Positions 9,184-16,697 of a DNA stretch of 64,000 bases are shown here, piece after piece. The notes beneath the pieces were generated by a model. That model was given only the letters and a program-made list of their open reading frames with translations. It ran no database searches and was not told where the DNA came from. The translations under genes and the position numbers were made by a program. This stretch comes from Mucilaginibacter rubeus (lineage in GTDB: Bacteria; Bacteroidota; Bacteroidia; Sphingobacteriales; Sphingobacteriaceae): contig NZ_CP043450.1 in NCBI RefSeq assembly GCF_003286415.2, positions 1,488,001 through 1,552,000 on the forward strand. Reading direction: 5' to 3'. Numbering within the stretch: position 1 is the first letter of the stretch; every line of letters begins with the position of its first letter.

Positions 9184-9246
9184 AGTAGTTCAAAGTTAAA
9201 TTATTGAATGGTTTTATTAGCCGTTAAACGCAAAAATTACGGGCGT

Positions 9247-10638
9247 TTAACTTTGGGTAACATTGCCTACCGGTATGCAGATCACAAAACGTGCAAACTC
9301 ACCTTCGGCGGTTTCAACCTTAAGCTCACCGCCATGACCTTTGGTTATAATATCATAGCTCATGGATAACCCAAGGCCGGTGCCTTGTCCGGTAGGTTTG
9401 GTGGTGAAAAATGGCTGGTAAATTTTATCCAATACTTTTTGTGGAATTCCTGTACCATTATCTTCCACGGTAATTTGCACCATGTTGACGCCCGATGGAG
9501 ATCGTACCTTTTGGGTATTAACGGTTACTGTAGGCTCGTAACCTTCGCCTAAAGTCCGTTTCTTTTCGCTAACGGAGTAAAAAGAATTATTAAAAAGGTT
9601 AAGCAACACACGCCCCAGATCTTGCGGAATAGCTTCTACTTTGCCCAGATCAGGGGCAAAGTTGGTTTTCATACCGGCGTTAAATGATTTATCCTTGGCT
9701 CGTAACCCGTGATAGCTTAAACGTAAGTATTCATCGGCAAGTGCATTAATATCCGTAGGTTCTTTTTTACCCGTTGTGGCGCGCGAATGTTGCAGCATGC
9801 CCTTAACAATGGCGTCGGCGCGTTTGCCGTGCTGGTTTATTTTACTCAGGTTTTGGGTAATGTCGTTAATGATATCGCCGGCATCTTCTTTTACATCGTC
9901 GGGCAGTTTATCAAGAACTTCGTCCTTCAGTTCTTCCAGTAGTTCGATACTTACCTCGCTAAAGTTGTTTACAAAGTTAAGCGGGTTCTGGATCTCGTGG
10001 GCAATTCCGGCGGTAAGCTCGCCTAATGAAGCCATTTTTTCTGATTGGATTAGTTGGGCCTGGGTACTTTTCAATTCGGACAGCGCCAGTTGAAGCTCTT
10101 CGGTTTGTTTGGTAAGCTCGGCTGTACGCTCGCGCACTTCGCTTTCAAGGTTTACCTTCATGGCGGCCATCATACGGTTTTGTTCCTGCTCGGCAAAGCG
10201 CTGTTTACGCTCGTTTTCCAGGGCTTTGGTTTGCTTCCTGCTGATAAGCCAAAGTGAAAACGCCCAGATGAGCGAGAACACCACCAGGCTTTGTATCATG
10301 TTGTCATGATTGTCATAAAAAGTAGGAAACCATTTTTCCAATACATCCTGTATTAACCCGGCAATAGCGTAGGGGATTAACGCAAAGGCAAGCTGTTTCC
10401 CCGACCGCAGGTCTTCAATATAGTAAGGACATACTACAACCCCTAAAAAAAACAGGTGTGAGATTACCGTGGTCAGTTTTTCTCCGTGGTCAAAACTTAC
10501 GCCAAATATAAAAATGGCTATAGCTATGTAATAGCCTATGTTAAGGTATTTGTTCCACTTAGTTAGCAGACCATCCATTTTCAGGTGTCTCCTGTACTGG
10601 GTTATCACAAATACGGCGAGGAAAGGTTCTAAACTCAT
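9247..10638 (-). CDS. Membrane sensor histidine kinase (HisKA + HATPase_c)
   Basis: This protein has about 463 residues from the ATG at 10638. Upstream in-frame TTG at 10746 and internal ATG at 10578 are alternative starts. The N-terminal third has about five hydrophobic helices with no large periplasmic domain. A long coiled coil follows (rich in E, Q and K), then the H-box GELTAGIAHEIQNPLNFVNN. The ATP-binding N, G1 and G2 boxes follow, with VEDNGTGIP and GQGTGLGLSMSYDII. The family autophosphorylates on the H-box His. It lies 63 bp upstream of the receiver gene and is the probable phosphodonor for the receiver and the receiver-cyclase. The sensed signal is unknown and is probably membrane-associated or cytoplasmic. 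Confidence 0.9.
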   Translation of the reverse strand: MSLEPFLAVFVITQYRRHLKMDGLLTKWNKYLNIGYYIAIAIFIFGVSFDHGEKLTTVISHLFFLGVVVCPYYIEDLRSGKQLAFALIPYAIAGLIQDVLEKWFPTFYDNHDNMIQSLVVFSLIWAFSLWLISRKQTKALENERKQRFAEQEQNRMMAAMKVNLESEVRERTAELTKQTEELQLALSELKSTQAQLIQSEKMASLGELTAGIAHEIQNPLNFVNNFSEVSIELLEELKDEVLDKLPDDVKEDAGDIINDITQNLSKINQHGKRADAIVKGMLQHSRATTGKKEPTDINALADEYLRLSYHGLRAKDKSFNAGMKTNFAPDLGKVEAIPQDLGRVLLNLFNNSFYSVSEKKRTLGEGYEPTVTVNTQKVRSPSGVNMVQITVEDNGTGIPQKVLDKIYQPFFTTKPTGQGTGLGLSMSYDIITKGHGGELKVETAEGEFARFVICIPVGNVTQS

Positions 10639-10856
10639 GAAGGCAGTTTTTGTCTTTTTATTAAATGCGAAGCCGAAATTTAACAATTTTACAATGATTA
10701 TTAAACTATGCGGGTAATTTAATTGGCAGGCGAAAACAATTTGCAATTAGCTGTTAGGCTATTAAAAAAATATAACGATTATTGGCCCGTGTATCAGTGT
10801 TCTGTTTAAAAAGCAGAAAACATCTGTTTTTGATATTAAACCTATCTATATAAAAA

Positions 10857-12053
10857 ATGAGTAGTACCAATACAAGCAATACTTTCAGCATGATCAATAC
10901 CATGCGCTGGTATGGCCCTAATGATCCGGTGAGTTTAAATGATATTCGGCAGGCAGGTTGCACAGGCGTTGTAAGCGCCCTGCATCAAATTCCCAATGGC
11001 CAGGTTTGGAGCGTTGAAGCCATTAATGAACGCAAGGCTATTGTTGAAGCTGCCGGCCTTACCTGGGATGTAGTTGAAAGCGTACCTGTACACGAAGCCA
11101 TCAAAACTCAAACGAATGGTTACCTGCAATACATCGAAAACTATAAGCAAAGCCTGCAAAATCTGGCTGCCTGCGGTATCCATATAGTTACCTATAACTT
11201 TATGCCGGTGCTTGATTGGACCCGTACCGATTTGAGTTTTACAGTTGAGGATGGCTCAAAAGCCCTTCGGTTTGAAAAAGCAGCTTTCATAGCTTTTGAC
11301 GTATTTATGCTGAAAAGGGAAGGGGCAGAACAGGAATATACTGCTGATGAACTTGCCCGCGCTAAAGCTCGTTTTGAAGGCATGAGCGATGAAGACAAGC
11401 AACTATTGCAGCGCAATATTATAGCCGGTTTGCCCGGCAGCGAGGAAAGCTTTACGCTGGATAAATTCAGGGAAGCTTTGGCCGCTTATGATGGTATTGA
11501 TGCCGATAAGTTAAGGCAAAACCTGATCTTTTTCCTGCAGCAGGTGATCCCGGTTGCCGATGCCAATAATATTAAAATGGTTATCCACCCGGATGATCCT
11601 CCGTATGCTATTTTGGGCTTGCCAAGGGTAGTGAGCACTGCCGAACATATCAACGCGCTTATTGCAGCTGTTCCATCATTAAACAATGGCTTGTGTTTCT
11701 GTACGGGATCATACGGTGTAAGGCCCGATAATGATCTGCCCGCTATGGTTAAGCAATTTGGCGACAGAATCAATTTTATCCACTTACGCAGCACCCGCCG
11801 TAACGAGTTTGGTGATTTTTATGAAGATAACCACCTGGAAGGTGATGTAGATATGTTTGCAGTAGTAAAAGAACTGGTACAGGTAATGAAACAGCGCCGG
11901 TTAAGTATCCCTATGCGCCCAGATCACGGTCACCAAATGCTGGATGACCTGAAAAAGAAAACCAATCCGGGCTATTCGGCCATTGGCAGGCTTCGTGGCC
12001 TGGCCGAGCTGAGGGGGCTTGAGTTGGGTATTATCCGCTCGTTGGAAAATTAA
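10857..12053 (+). CDS. uxuA: Mannonate dehydratase
   Basis: This 398-residue cytoplasmic enzyme converts D-mannonate to 2-keto-3-deoxy-D-gluconate in hexuronate catabolism. The sequence is that of UxuA: N-terminal [20 protein letters not shown], then the metal-site segments [35 protein letters not shown] and [10 protein letters not shown]. The length matches the family. No other hexuronate genes adjoin it, so the rest of the pathway must be elsewhere. It may serve pectin or alginate-derived uronates, since polysaccharide lyases occur at 38.3 and 43.8 kb. That functional link is inference. A hairpin terminator follows. Confidence 0.96.
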   Translation: MSSTNTSNTFSMINTMRWYGPNDPVSLNDIRQAGCTGVVSALHQIPNGQVWSVEAINERKAIVEAAGLTWDVVESVPVHEAIKTQTNGYLQYIENYKQSLQNLAACGIHIVTYNFMPVLDWTRTDLSFTVEDGSKALRFEKAAFIAFDVFMLKREGAEQEYTADELARAKARFEGMSDEDKQLLQRNIIAGLPGSEESFTLDKFREALAAYDGIDADKLRQNLIFFLQQVIPVADANNIKMVIHPDDPPYAILGLPRVVSTAEHINALIAAVPSLNNGLCFCTGSYGVRPDNDLPAMVKQFGDRINFIHLRSTRRNEFGDFYEDNHLEGDVDMFAVVKELVQVMKQRRLSIPMRPDHGHQMLDDLKKKTNPGYSAIGRLRGLAELRGLELGIIRSLEN

Positions 12054-12081
12054 TTTTCACCATCCCCGGTATAAAAAAACA

Positions 12082-12108
12082 AAGGCCTTTGCATATAGCG
12101 AAGGCCTT
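12082..12108. terminator. Terminator between convergent uxuA and SnoaL-like gene
   Basis: The stem AAGGCCTTTGC pairs with GCGAAGGCCTT (one G-U pair) around an ATATA loop. The run of seven A residues on the left becomes a U-tract for the leftward gene. It may also stop uxuA transcription. Confidence 0.7.
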
Positions 12109-12134
12109 AATTGCTTATTATTGGTTAGGTGCTA

Positions 12135-12497
12135 TTAGCCCATGTTGTAGAAAAACTGCTCTGCTATAATTTTTCCGTCTTTTACCTCGTAAACGGCTAC
12201 TTCGTTCATTGGCATACGGCCGCCTTCTTTGTAGGTAACATCCATATCCATAGTTACCGCGAAAAAGTTACCGGTAACAACAGGATCTGATACCTCACCA
12301 CTGTGAACCTCCTGTACCGATGCATACCAGTACTCTGTTTTGCCTTTAACGGCTTCTTTACCCTCGGTAAGTTCCATTGGCGAACCTTTTGGCTCACGGC
12401 TTACAATATTATCGGCATAAAGCTCATCAATAGCCTGGGTATGCTGGCCCTCGCGGCAATACTGTACTAATTTTTCTGCTACTTCGGTGGTGGTCAT
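12135..12497 (-). CDS. SnoaL-like / NTF2-fold protein
   Basis: This 120-residue soluble protein has the SnoaL-like polyketide-cyclase fold. It has an N-terminal helix pair (VAEKLVQYCREGQHTQAIDE), the LYADNIVSREP segment, and a curved sheet ending in VAVYEVKDGKIIAEQFFYN. NTF2-fold proteins of this size are varied: isomerases, cyclases, or binding proteins with no known activity. No catalytic residue can be singled out. It is transcribed divergently from the ECF sigma operon, and the shared 184-bp spacer has a palindrome. Confidence 0.8.
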   Translation of the reverse strand: MTTTEVAEKLVQYCREGQHTQAIDELYADNIVSREPKGSPMELTEGKEAVKGKTEYWYASVQEVHSGEVSDPVVTGNFFAVTMDMDVTYKEGGRMPMNEVAVYEVKDGKIIAEQFFYNMG

Positions 12498-12583
12498 GAT
12501 CTTATGGTTTTAATTGTTGATATAAAGTTAGTTAATAACCCCTCAAACCAATCTCTTGTTTCCTTTAAATTTCTGTTAAGTTT

Positions 12584-12641
12584 GATACGAGATCGTATCC
12601 CCCGAAAAAAAAAATAAAAATTTTCTGTAACCATTTTCTGT
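12584..12641. promoter_or_regulatory. Palindrome and direct repeats in divergent promoter region of the ECF sigma operon
   Basis: GATACGA-GA-TCGTATC (12584-12599) is a 7-bp-arm palindrome. It is followed by a 9-bp direct repeat ATTTTCTGT at 12620-12628 and 12633-12641, 13 bp apart. Both lie between the SnoaL-like gene and the sigma-factor gene. Palindromes of this form often bind dimeric regulators. The direct repeat could be part of an ECF-type promoter. Neither assignment is proven. Confidence 0.4.
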
Positions 12642-12681
12642 CGCCGAAGTACTTAAGGTATATTACATAATTACAAACTGA

Positions 12682-13230
12682 TTGAACACGCTTACAGACA
12701 ATGCCATTATGCTAAAGGTGAAAGCCGGCGACCTTGACAGGATGGGTATGCTCTTTGAACGCTACAATCGGCAGTTGTATGGCTTTCTGTTCCACATGAC
12801 CTATCAGCGGGAACTGAGCGAAGACATGGTACAGCAGGTGTTTTATAAGATGCTCAAATACCGTCACACCTTTACCGGTACCGGCGAATATATCCATTGG
12901 ATGTACTCTATTGCCCGCAACGTTTTAAAAGATCATTGGCGCAAAAACAAGCAGCAGGTACAGCATGAAGGTGTGGAAGCGGCCGAAACCATTGCCGGCG
13001 GCCTGGTACCTGATGAAGCCTTTGAAAAAAAGCAGGCCAAAGCCGAACTGCACCGGGCTATGGGAAAGTTAAGCGAAAGTCAGCGGGAAATTTTAGCCCT
13101 GAGCCGGTTCCAGGAGCTAAAATGCCAGGAGATAGCGCAAATACTGGGCATGACCGAAGGTACGGTGAAGGTGCGCATTCACCGGGCCATGCAGGAGCTT
13201 AAAAGTATTTATGTAAAAATGGAACGATAA
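12682..13230 (+). CDS. ECF-subfamily RNA polymerase sigma factor
   Basis: This sigma-70 family factor of about 182 residues has only regions 2 and 4. Region 2 includes LFERYNRQLYGFLFHMT, then DMVQQVFYKML and WMYSIARNVLKDHWR. Region 4 is LSESQREILALSRFQELK followed by the HTH IAQILGMTEGTVKVRIHRA. The open frame reaches a TTG at 12682. The first ATG (12709) would lose nine residues, and homologues generally begin with the MxxLTD-like stretch, so TTG is preferred with moderate certainty. The next gene encodes its likely anti-sigma factor, and the order sigma, anti-sigma, two target genes suggests autoregulation. Confidence 0.93.
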   Translation: MNTLTDNAIMLKVKAGDLDRMGMLFERYNRQLYGFLFHMTYQRELSEDMVQQVFYKMLKYRHTFTGTGEYIHWMYSIARNVLKDHWRKNKQQVQHEGVEAAETIAGGLVPDEAFEKKQAKAELHRAMGKLSESQREILALSRFQELKCQEIAQILGMTEGTVKVRIHRAMQELKSIYVKMER

Positions 13231-13242
13231 AACAGTATTAAG

Positions 13243-14058
13243 ATGAAATGTGAGCTATACGAGGAACTGTTTACCGGTTGGATAAACAAAGAGCTAAGTG
13301 CCGAGGAAAAAGGGGCGCTGGAACAACATATATCCGGCTGCGACCATTGCCGTACCGAATTGGAGGCCTTGCAGCAGCTATGGGGCCATATGGGCCAATT
13401 TGAAACACCCGAACCATCGGCCAATATGAGCGTGAAATTTTATGCCATGCTCGATACTTACAAAGAATCGGTAAAAGAGCAAAGAAGCCTTTGGGCCGAT
13501 ATTAAATATCAGCTGAGCACCTTATGGCAATGGCAGCCGCGCTGGCCTATGGCTTACAACCTGGTCATTATTGCGGTATTGGTTGTTGGCGGCTACCTGT
13601 TGTTCGGAAAAAATAAAAGCGACGACCAGGACAGGCAATTGCAAGCATTAAGCTCACAGGTGCATGAGCTTAAGCAAACCATGATGCTGGCCCTGCTTGA
13701 AAATCCATCAGCATCTGAACGGATCAGGGGGGTGAGCTATACCAGCGAGATCAAACATGCCGACAAGCAGGTAATAGATGCTTTGTTGGCCACGCTCAAT
13801 AACGATCCGAATGTGAATGTTCGTTTGAGTACGCTCGACGCCCTGACACATCTTGCCGGGCACCCGGAGGTGAGGGAAGGTCTCATCAAGTCGATAGTCG
13901 GGCAGGATTCACCGCTGATGCAACTTGCCATTGCTGATGTGATGCTGAAGCTGCAGGAAAAACGATCTGTAAACTCGTTCAAAGAGCTCTTAAAACAGAA
14001 AGACCTTGATCATGGCGTACGCGACAAGATCAAGCAAACTATAACCCAACTAATTTAA
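13243..14058 (+). CDS. Zinc-finger anti-sigma factor with C-terminal HEAT-like repeats
   Basis: This 271-residue protein has an N-terminal zf-HC2 motif (H29-x3-C33-x2-C36), typical of ZAS-type anti-sigma factors that bind ECF sigma. One transmembrane helix lies at about residues 102-125. The extracytoplasmic part (from about 165) has HEAT-like alpha repeats (DPNVNVRLSTLDALTHLA, then SPLMQLAIADVMLKL). HEAT repeats are protein-binding surfaces, so this part may sense an envelope partner instead of using the usual protease-site architecture. It starts 12 bp after the sigma-factor gene, and the DUF4097 genes follow at 13-bp and 12-bp gaps. Confidence 0.85.
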   Translation: MKCELYEELFTGWINKELSAEEKGALEQHISGCDHCRTELEALQQLWGHMGQFETPEPSANMSVKFYAMLDTYKESVKEQRSLWADIKYQLSTLWQWQPRWPMAYNLVIIAVLVVGGYLLFGKNKSDDQDRQLQALSSQVHELKQTMMLALLENPSASERIRGVSYTSEIKHADKQVIDALLATLNNDPNVNVRLSTLDALTHLAGHPEVREGLIKSIVGQDSPLMQLAIADVMLKLQEKRSVNSFKELLKQKDLDHGVRDKIKQTITQLI

Positions 14059-14071
14059 AATAAACCAAATC

Positions 14072-14938
14072 ATGAAAAGATCACTAATACCTGTTTTAAC
14101 AGGTCTGGGGCTGTGCCTTGCCCAAATTTCGGCCCATGCCCAGGATTTTAAGGAGCACGTGAGCAAGCAGTTTACCTTGCAGGGAGCGGCTTCGGGCACC
14201 ACATTGGCTATTTACAATGTTTTTGGATCGATAAACGTGCAGGGGTATTCGGGCAACCAGGTATCTATCGAGATAGATGAAACCATCCGTGGTAACGAAT
14301 CATCTGATGTAGAACAAGGTAAAAAGGAATTTAAACTGGGATTTGAACAAAAAGCCGATAGCATAATTGCCTACACGGCCGAGCCTTATGACAGTCGCCC
14401 GCGCCGCAACTGGAACAGGGATGAGGAACACAGGCATGTTCATTATAGCGTGAAATTAGAATACACCGTGAAAGTACCTTATGGCATGAACCTTTGCGTA
14501 TCAACAGTAAATGACGGAAACGTTGAAGTTAAAGATGTTTATGGCGCATTAAAAGTAAACAATGTGAATGGTGGCATAACCATTGCCAATGCCAAAGGTA
14601 CAACCAACGCGCATACCATTAACGGGCCGCTTACGGTAACCTATCTTTCGGTACCGCCGGATGCTTCAAACTACTATACCCTTAACGGTAAATTGGAAGT
14701 CACTTATCCGGGCAACCTGGCTGCCGACCTGGAATTTAAAAGCATGAACGGCCAGTTCTATACCGATTTTCCGGATGCTGAAGTGCTGCCTACAAGGGTA
14801 AGCAAATCCGAATCAAAAAGCGGTGCCGGTACAACCTACAAACTCAGTAAAAATAACGGTGTACGCATAGGAGCAGGAGGGAAACTATTTAAGTTTGAAA
14901 CCCTTAACGGCAATATTTATATCAAAAAACAACAGTAA
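14072..14938 (+). CDS. Exported DUF4097-family beta-repeat protein, copy 1
   Basis: This 288-residue protein has a Sec signal peptide (cleavage near AHAQ, residue 24). The mature part is predicted to be all beta, with repeated strand patterns such as LKVNNVNGGITIANAKG and THTINGPLTVTYL characteristic of DUF4097 (adhesin-like, pentapeptide-like beta helix). Function is unknown. Family members are commonly encoded with ECF sigma/anti-sigma pairs in Bacteroidota, consistent with an envelope-stress output. The short gaps on both sides indicate one operon with 12682-15766. The next gene is a paralogue. Confidence 0.82.
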   Translation: MKRSLIPVLTGLGLCLAQISAHAQDFKEHVSKQFTLQGAASGTTLAIYNVFGSINVQGYSGNQVSIEIDETIRGNESSDVEQGKKEFKLGFEQKADSIIAYTAEPYDSRPRRNWNRDEEHRHVHYSVKLEYTVKVPYGMNLCVSTVNDGNVEVKDVYGALKVNNVNGGITIANAKGTTNAHTINGPLTVTYLSVPPDASNYYTLNGKLEVTYPGNLAADLEFKSMNGQFYTDFPDAEVLPTRVSKSESKSGAGTTYKLSKNNGVRIGAGGKLFKFETLNGNIYIKKQQ

Positions 14939-14950
14939 TAAAATAACAAC

Positions 14951-15766
14951 ATGAAAACGATAAGATTTACAGGAATATTAATATTAACTGTGCTGCTAAG
15001 CGCGAGGCTTTGGGCACAGGAAGGCCAATTGGTAGTGCCTTTGAGCGAGCCGGGAAAACCATACAAGCTGGATATAAGTTTAGTTAACGGCTCTATTACC
15101 GTAACCGGGTACGATGGCAAGGATATTATCATTGATGCCCAGGGTGAAGAACGAAAGCACCGTGAAAAGGAGGCCGTTCCGGGAGGCATGAAGCGTTTAT
15201 TTGCCGGTAATAATTTAGATGTACAGGCGCAGGAAAATAATAATGAGGTTAATATTCATGGCAGCCCTAACAAAACCACTAACCTTACTATTAAAGTGCC
15301 AATGAATAGCACCAGCGTTAAGTTATCCACAGTAAATAACGGTAACATCAACGCGAGTAACCTTAGCGGCGATCTGGAGATCAGGAATGTTAACGGTTAT
15401 ATTAAGCTGAACAATATTGCAGGCTCTGTTGTAGCCAACACGGTTAATGGCAATGTGGAAGTTACTTTTAGAAGCATTGACGCCAAAGCGGCTATGGCTT
15501 TTTCAACGCTTAATGGTAAGGTTGATGTTACCTTCCCGGCCAGCCTTAAAGCCAACGTGAAATTAAAGTCAGACCAGGGCGATATCTTCACCGATTTTGA
15601 TGTGGTAACCGAGCAGCGTAAACCGGTTGTTACCAAGAACACTGGCGAAAAAGGAATGTACAGCCTGAAAATGGAGGACTGGGTTTACGGCAAAATAGCC
15701 GGCGGCGGCCAAGAATTGATGATGAAAACTACTTTCGGAAGTCTTTATATCCGTAAGGCCAAATAA
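14951..15766 (+). CDS. Exported DUF4097-family beta-repeat protein, copy 2
   Basis: This 271-residue protein has a signal peptide ending near LWAQ. It shares with the preceding gene the rising strand pattern (LVNGSITVTGYDGKDIII, then DLEIRNVNGYIKLNNIAG, then TVNGNVEVTF). The two look like diverged tandem duplicates. The end of both proteins is very similar (FETLNGNIYIKK against KTTFGSLYIRKAK). A GC-rich hairpin follows 25 bp downstream and probably ends the operon. Confidence 0.82.
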   Translation: MKTIRFTGILILTVLLSARLWAQEGQLVVPLSEPGKPYKLDISLVNGSITVTGYDGKDIIIDAQGEERKHREKEAVPGGMKRLFAGNNLDVQAQENNNEVNIHGSPNKTTNLTIKVPMNSTSVKLSTVNNGNINASNLSGDLEIRNVNGYIKLNNIAGSVVANTVNGNVEVTFRSIDAKAAMAFSTLNGKVDVTFPASLKANVKLKSDQGDIFTDFDVVTEQRKPVVTKNTGEKGMYSLKMEDWVYGKIAGGGQELMMKTTFGSLYIRKAK

Positions 15767-15791
15767 TCAACCTGCTTTGCAATTATTAACT

Positions 15792-15832
15792 CGCGGCTTC
15801 GTCAGCTATTGGGGAAGCCGCGGGCAATTTTA
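15792..15832 (+). terminator. Hairpin ending the ECF sigma operon
   Basis: CGCGGCTTC pairs perfectly with GAAGCCGCG over a 23-nt loop that can fold further. It is followed by GGCAATTTTA. It is long-looped and lacks an ideal U-run, so this is a probable rather than certain terminator. Confidence 0.5.
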
Positions 15833-16166
15833 TCAGCAAATTTCACCAGTTAGACAGCTTCTGCATGGTTTTGCAAACAGCAGTAACATAAAACTAAACA
15901 GTAAAGTTGCAAATGGCTAATCGGTATAATGCACCATTATCGAGCCTGTAAATAACACCGATCTGCAGGGTGAAATAGCGGAAAAATAGGCGCTGTTCCC
16001 GTTTGCGAACCACATTTTGGCCTTTCTGTCCCAAAGCAAGTGGTTGATTATAAGTTTAAATGACAATTAAATGAAAATACTGCCAAAATGAGAGTGAATA
16101 GGCAGGGTTGATTACACAATTTGTGTGAAATTAGCGTTCCGGGTTAAAATACGGAGCGCTTTTTTT
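15833..16166 (+). ncRNA. Candidate small RNA (boundaries uncertain) ending in an intrinsic terminator
   Basis: No ORF occupies the 497 bp between the DUF4097 gene and the RRM gene. Yet a second terminator (16133-16166) lies 330 bp after the operon terminator and faces the same way. This implies a separate short transcript or an attenuated leader. The span contains a 10-nt pair GGTTGATTA at about 16041 and 16107, and the palindrome ACACAATTTGTGT. The downstream gene encodes an RRM RNA-binding protein. Evidence is positional only, and no Rfam family was recognised by eye. Confidence 0.3.
16133..16166 (+). terminator. Intrinsic terminator without an upstream ORF
   Basis: AGCGTTCCG pairs with CGGAGCGCT (nine pairs including one U-G) around a GGTTAAAATA-type loop. 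A run of seven T follows directly. This is a canonical Rho-independent terminator in the plus orientation, nearly 100 bp before the RRM gene start. Confidence 0.75.
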
Positions 16167-16263
16167 GCAAATTAGCTTTTAACTGACCGTTGAGCAATAG
16201 GCTATACCATTTTTCTGCACTATATTTGCTGACTGGTTACCTGTTGCAATTACATAATATAGT

Positions 16264-16683
16264 ATGATTAAGCTTTTTATCGTGGGCTTTCCACGAGATA
16301 TGGAAGAAATAGAACTTGTTGAACTGTTCAGCGCTTATGGTACGGTTAGTACCGTACGGATAATTACCGATAAAGACAGCGGCATTAGCAAAGGATACGG
16401 TTTTTTAGAAATGAGTGACGAGGCTGGCGCACAGCGCGCCATTGATGCCATGAATGGTGCTACTATTGACGAGCGTGAAATAAGCGTTAGGATAGCAGAG
16501 CAAAAACATCAGCCGCAACAAAAACAGCAGCAGCAGTTTGCAAGACCCAAACCCGGTTTCAATAAAGTAAAACCACAGGGCTACAATAAGCCCCGTTTCC
16601 CGAGGGAAAATAACAACAGGTTTGAGCAACAGGAAGCTGCCACCCCGGCAAGAGCAAAACGTCCGCGCAGGCAGCAGCCATAA
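16264..16683 (+). CDS. RRM-domain RNA-binding protein
   Basis: This 139-residue protein is a single RNA recognition motif, with RNP2 LFIVGF at residues 4-9 and RNP1 KGYGFLEM at 43-50. A flexible, Q-rich and strongly basic tail follows (residues 84-139, with QQKQQQQ and RAKRPRRQQP). RRM proteins of this type occur in Bacteroidota, which lack a classical Hfq in many lineages, and are thought to act as global RNA binders. In Bacteroides the RbpB type binds sRNAs. A TATATTTG box at 16221-16228 matches the Bacteroidota -7 consensus, but a matching -33 box at the right distance is not clear. It converges with the next gene at a 14-bp gap. Confidence 0.93.
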   Translation: MIKLFIVGFPRDMEEIELVELFSAYGTVSTVRIITDKDSGISKGYGFLEMSDEAGAQRAIDAMNGATIDEREISVRIAEQKHQPQQKQQQQFARPKPGFNKVKPQGYNKPRFPRENNNRFEQQEAATPARAKRPRRQQP

Positions 16684-16697
16684 GCATCTTATTTATT

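Noticed and set aside
15833..16166. Cobalamin or other known riboswitch before the RRM gene
   Set aside because: No B12 box or other familiar riboswitch core was found, and the following gene is not a metabolic or transport gene.
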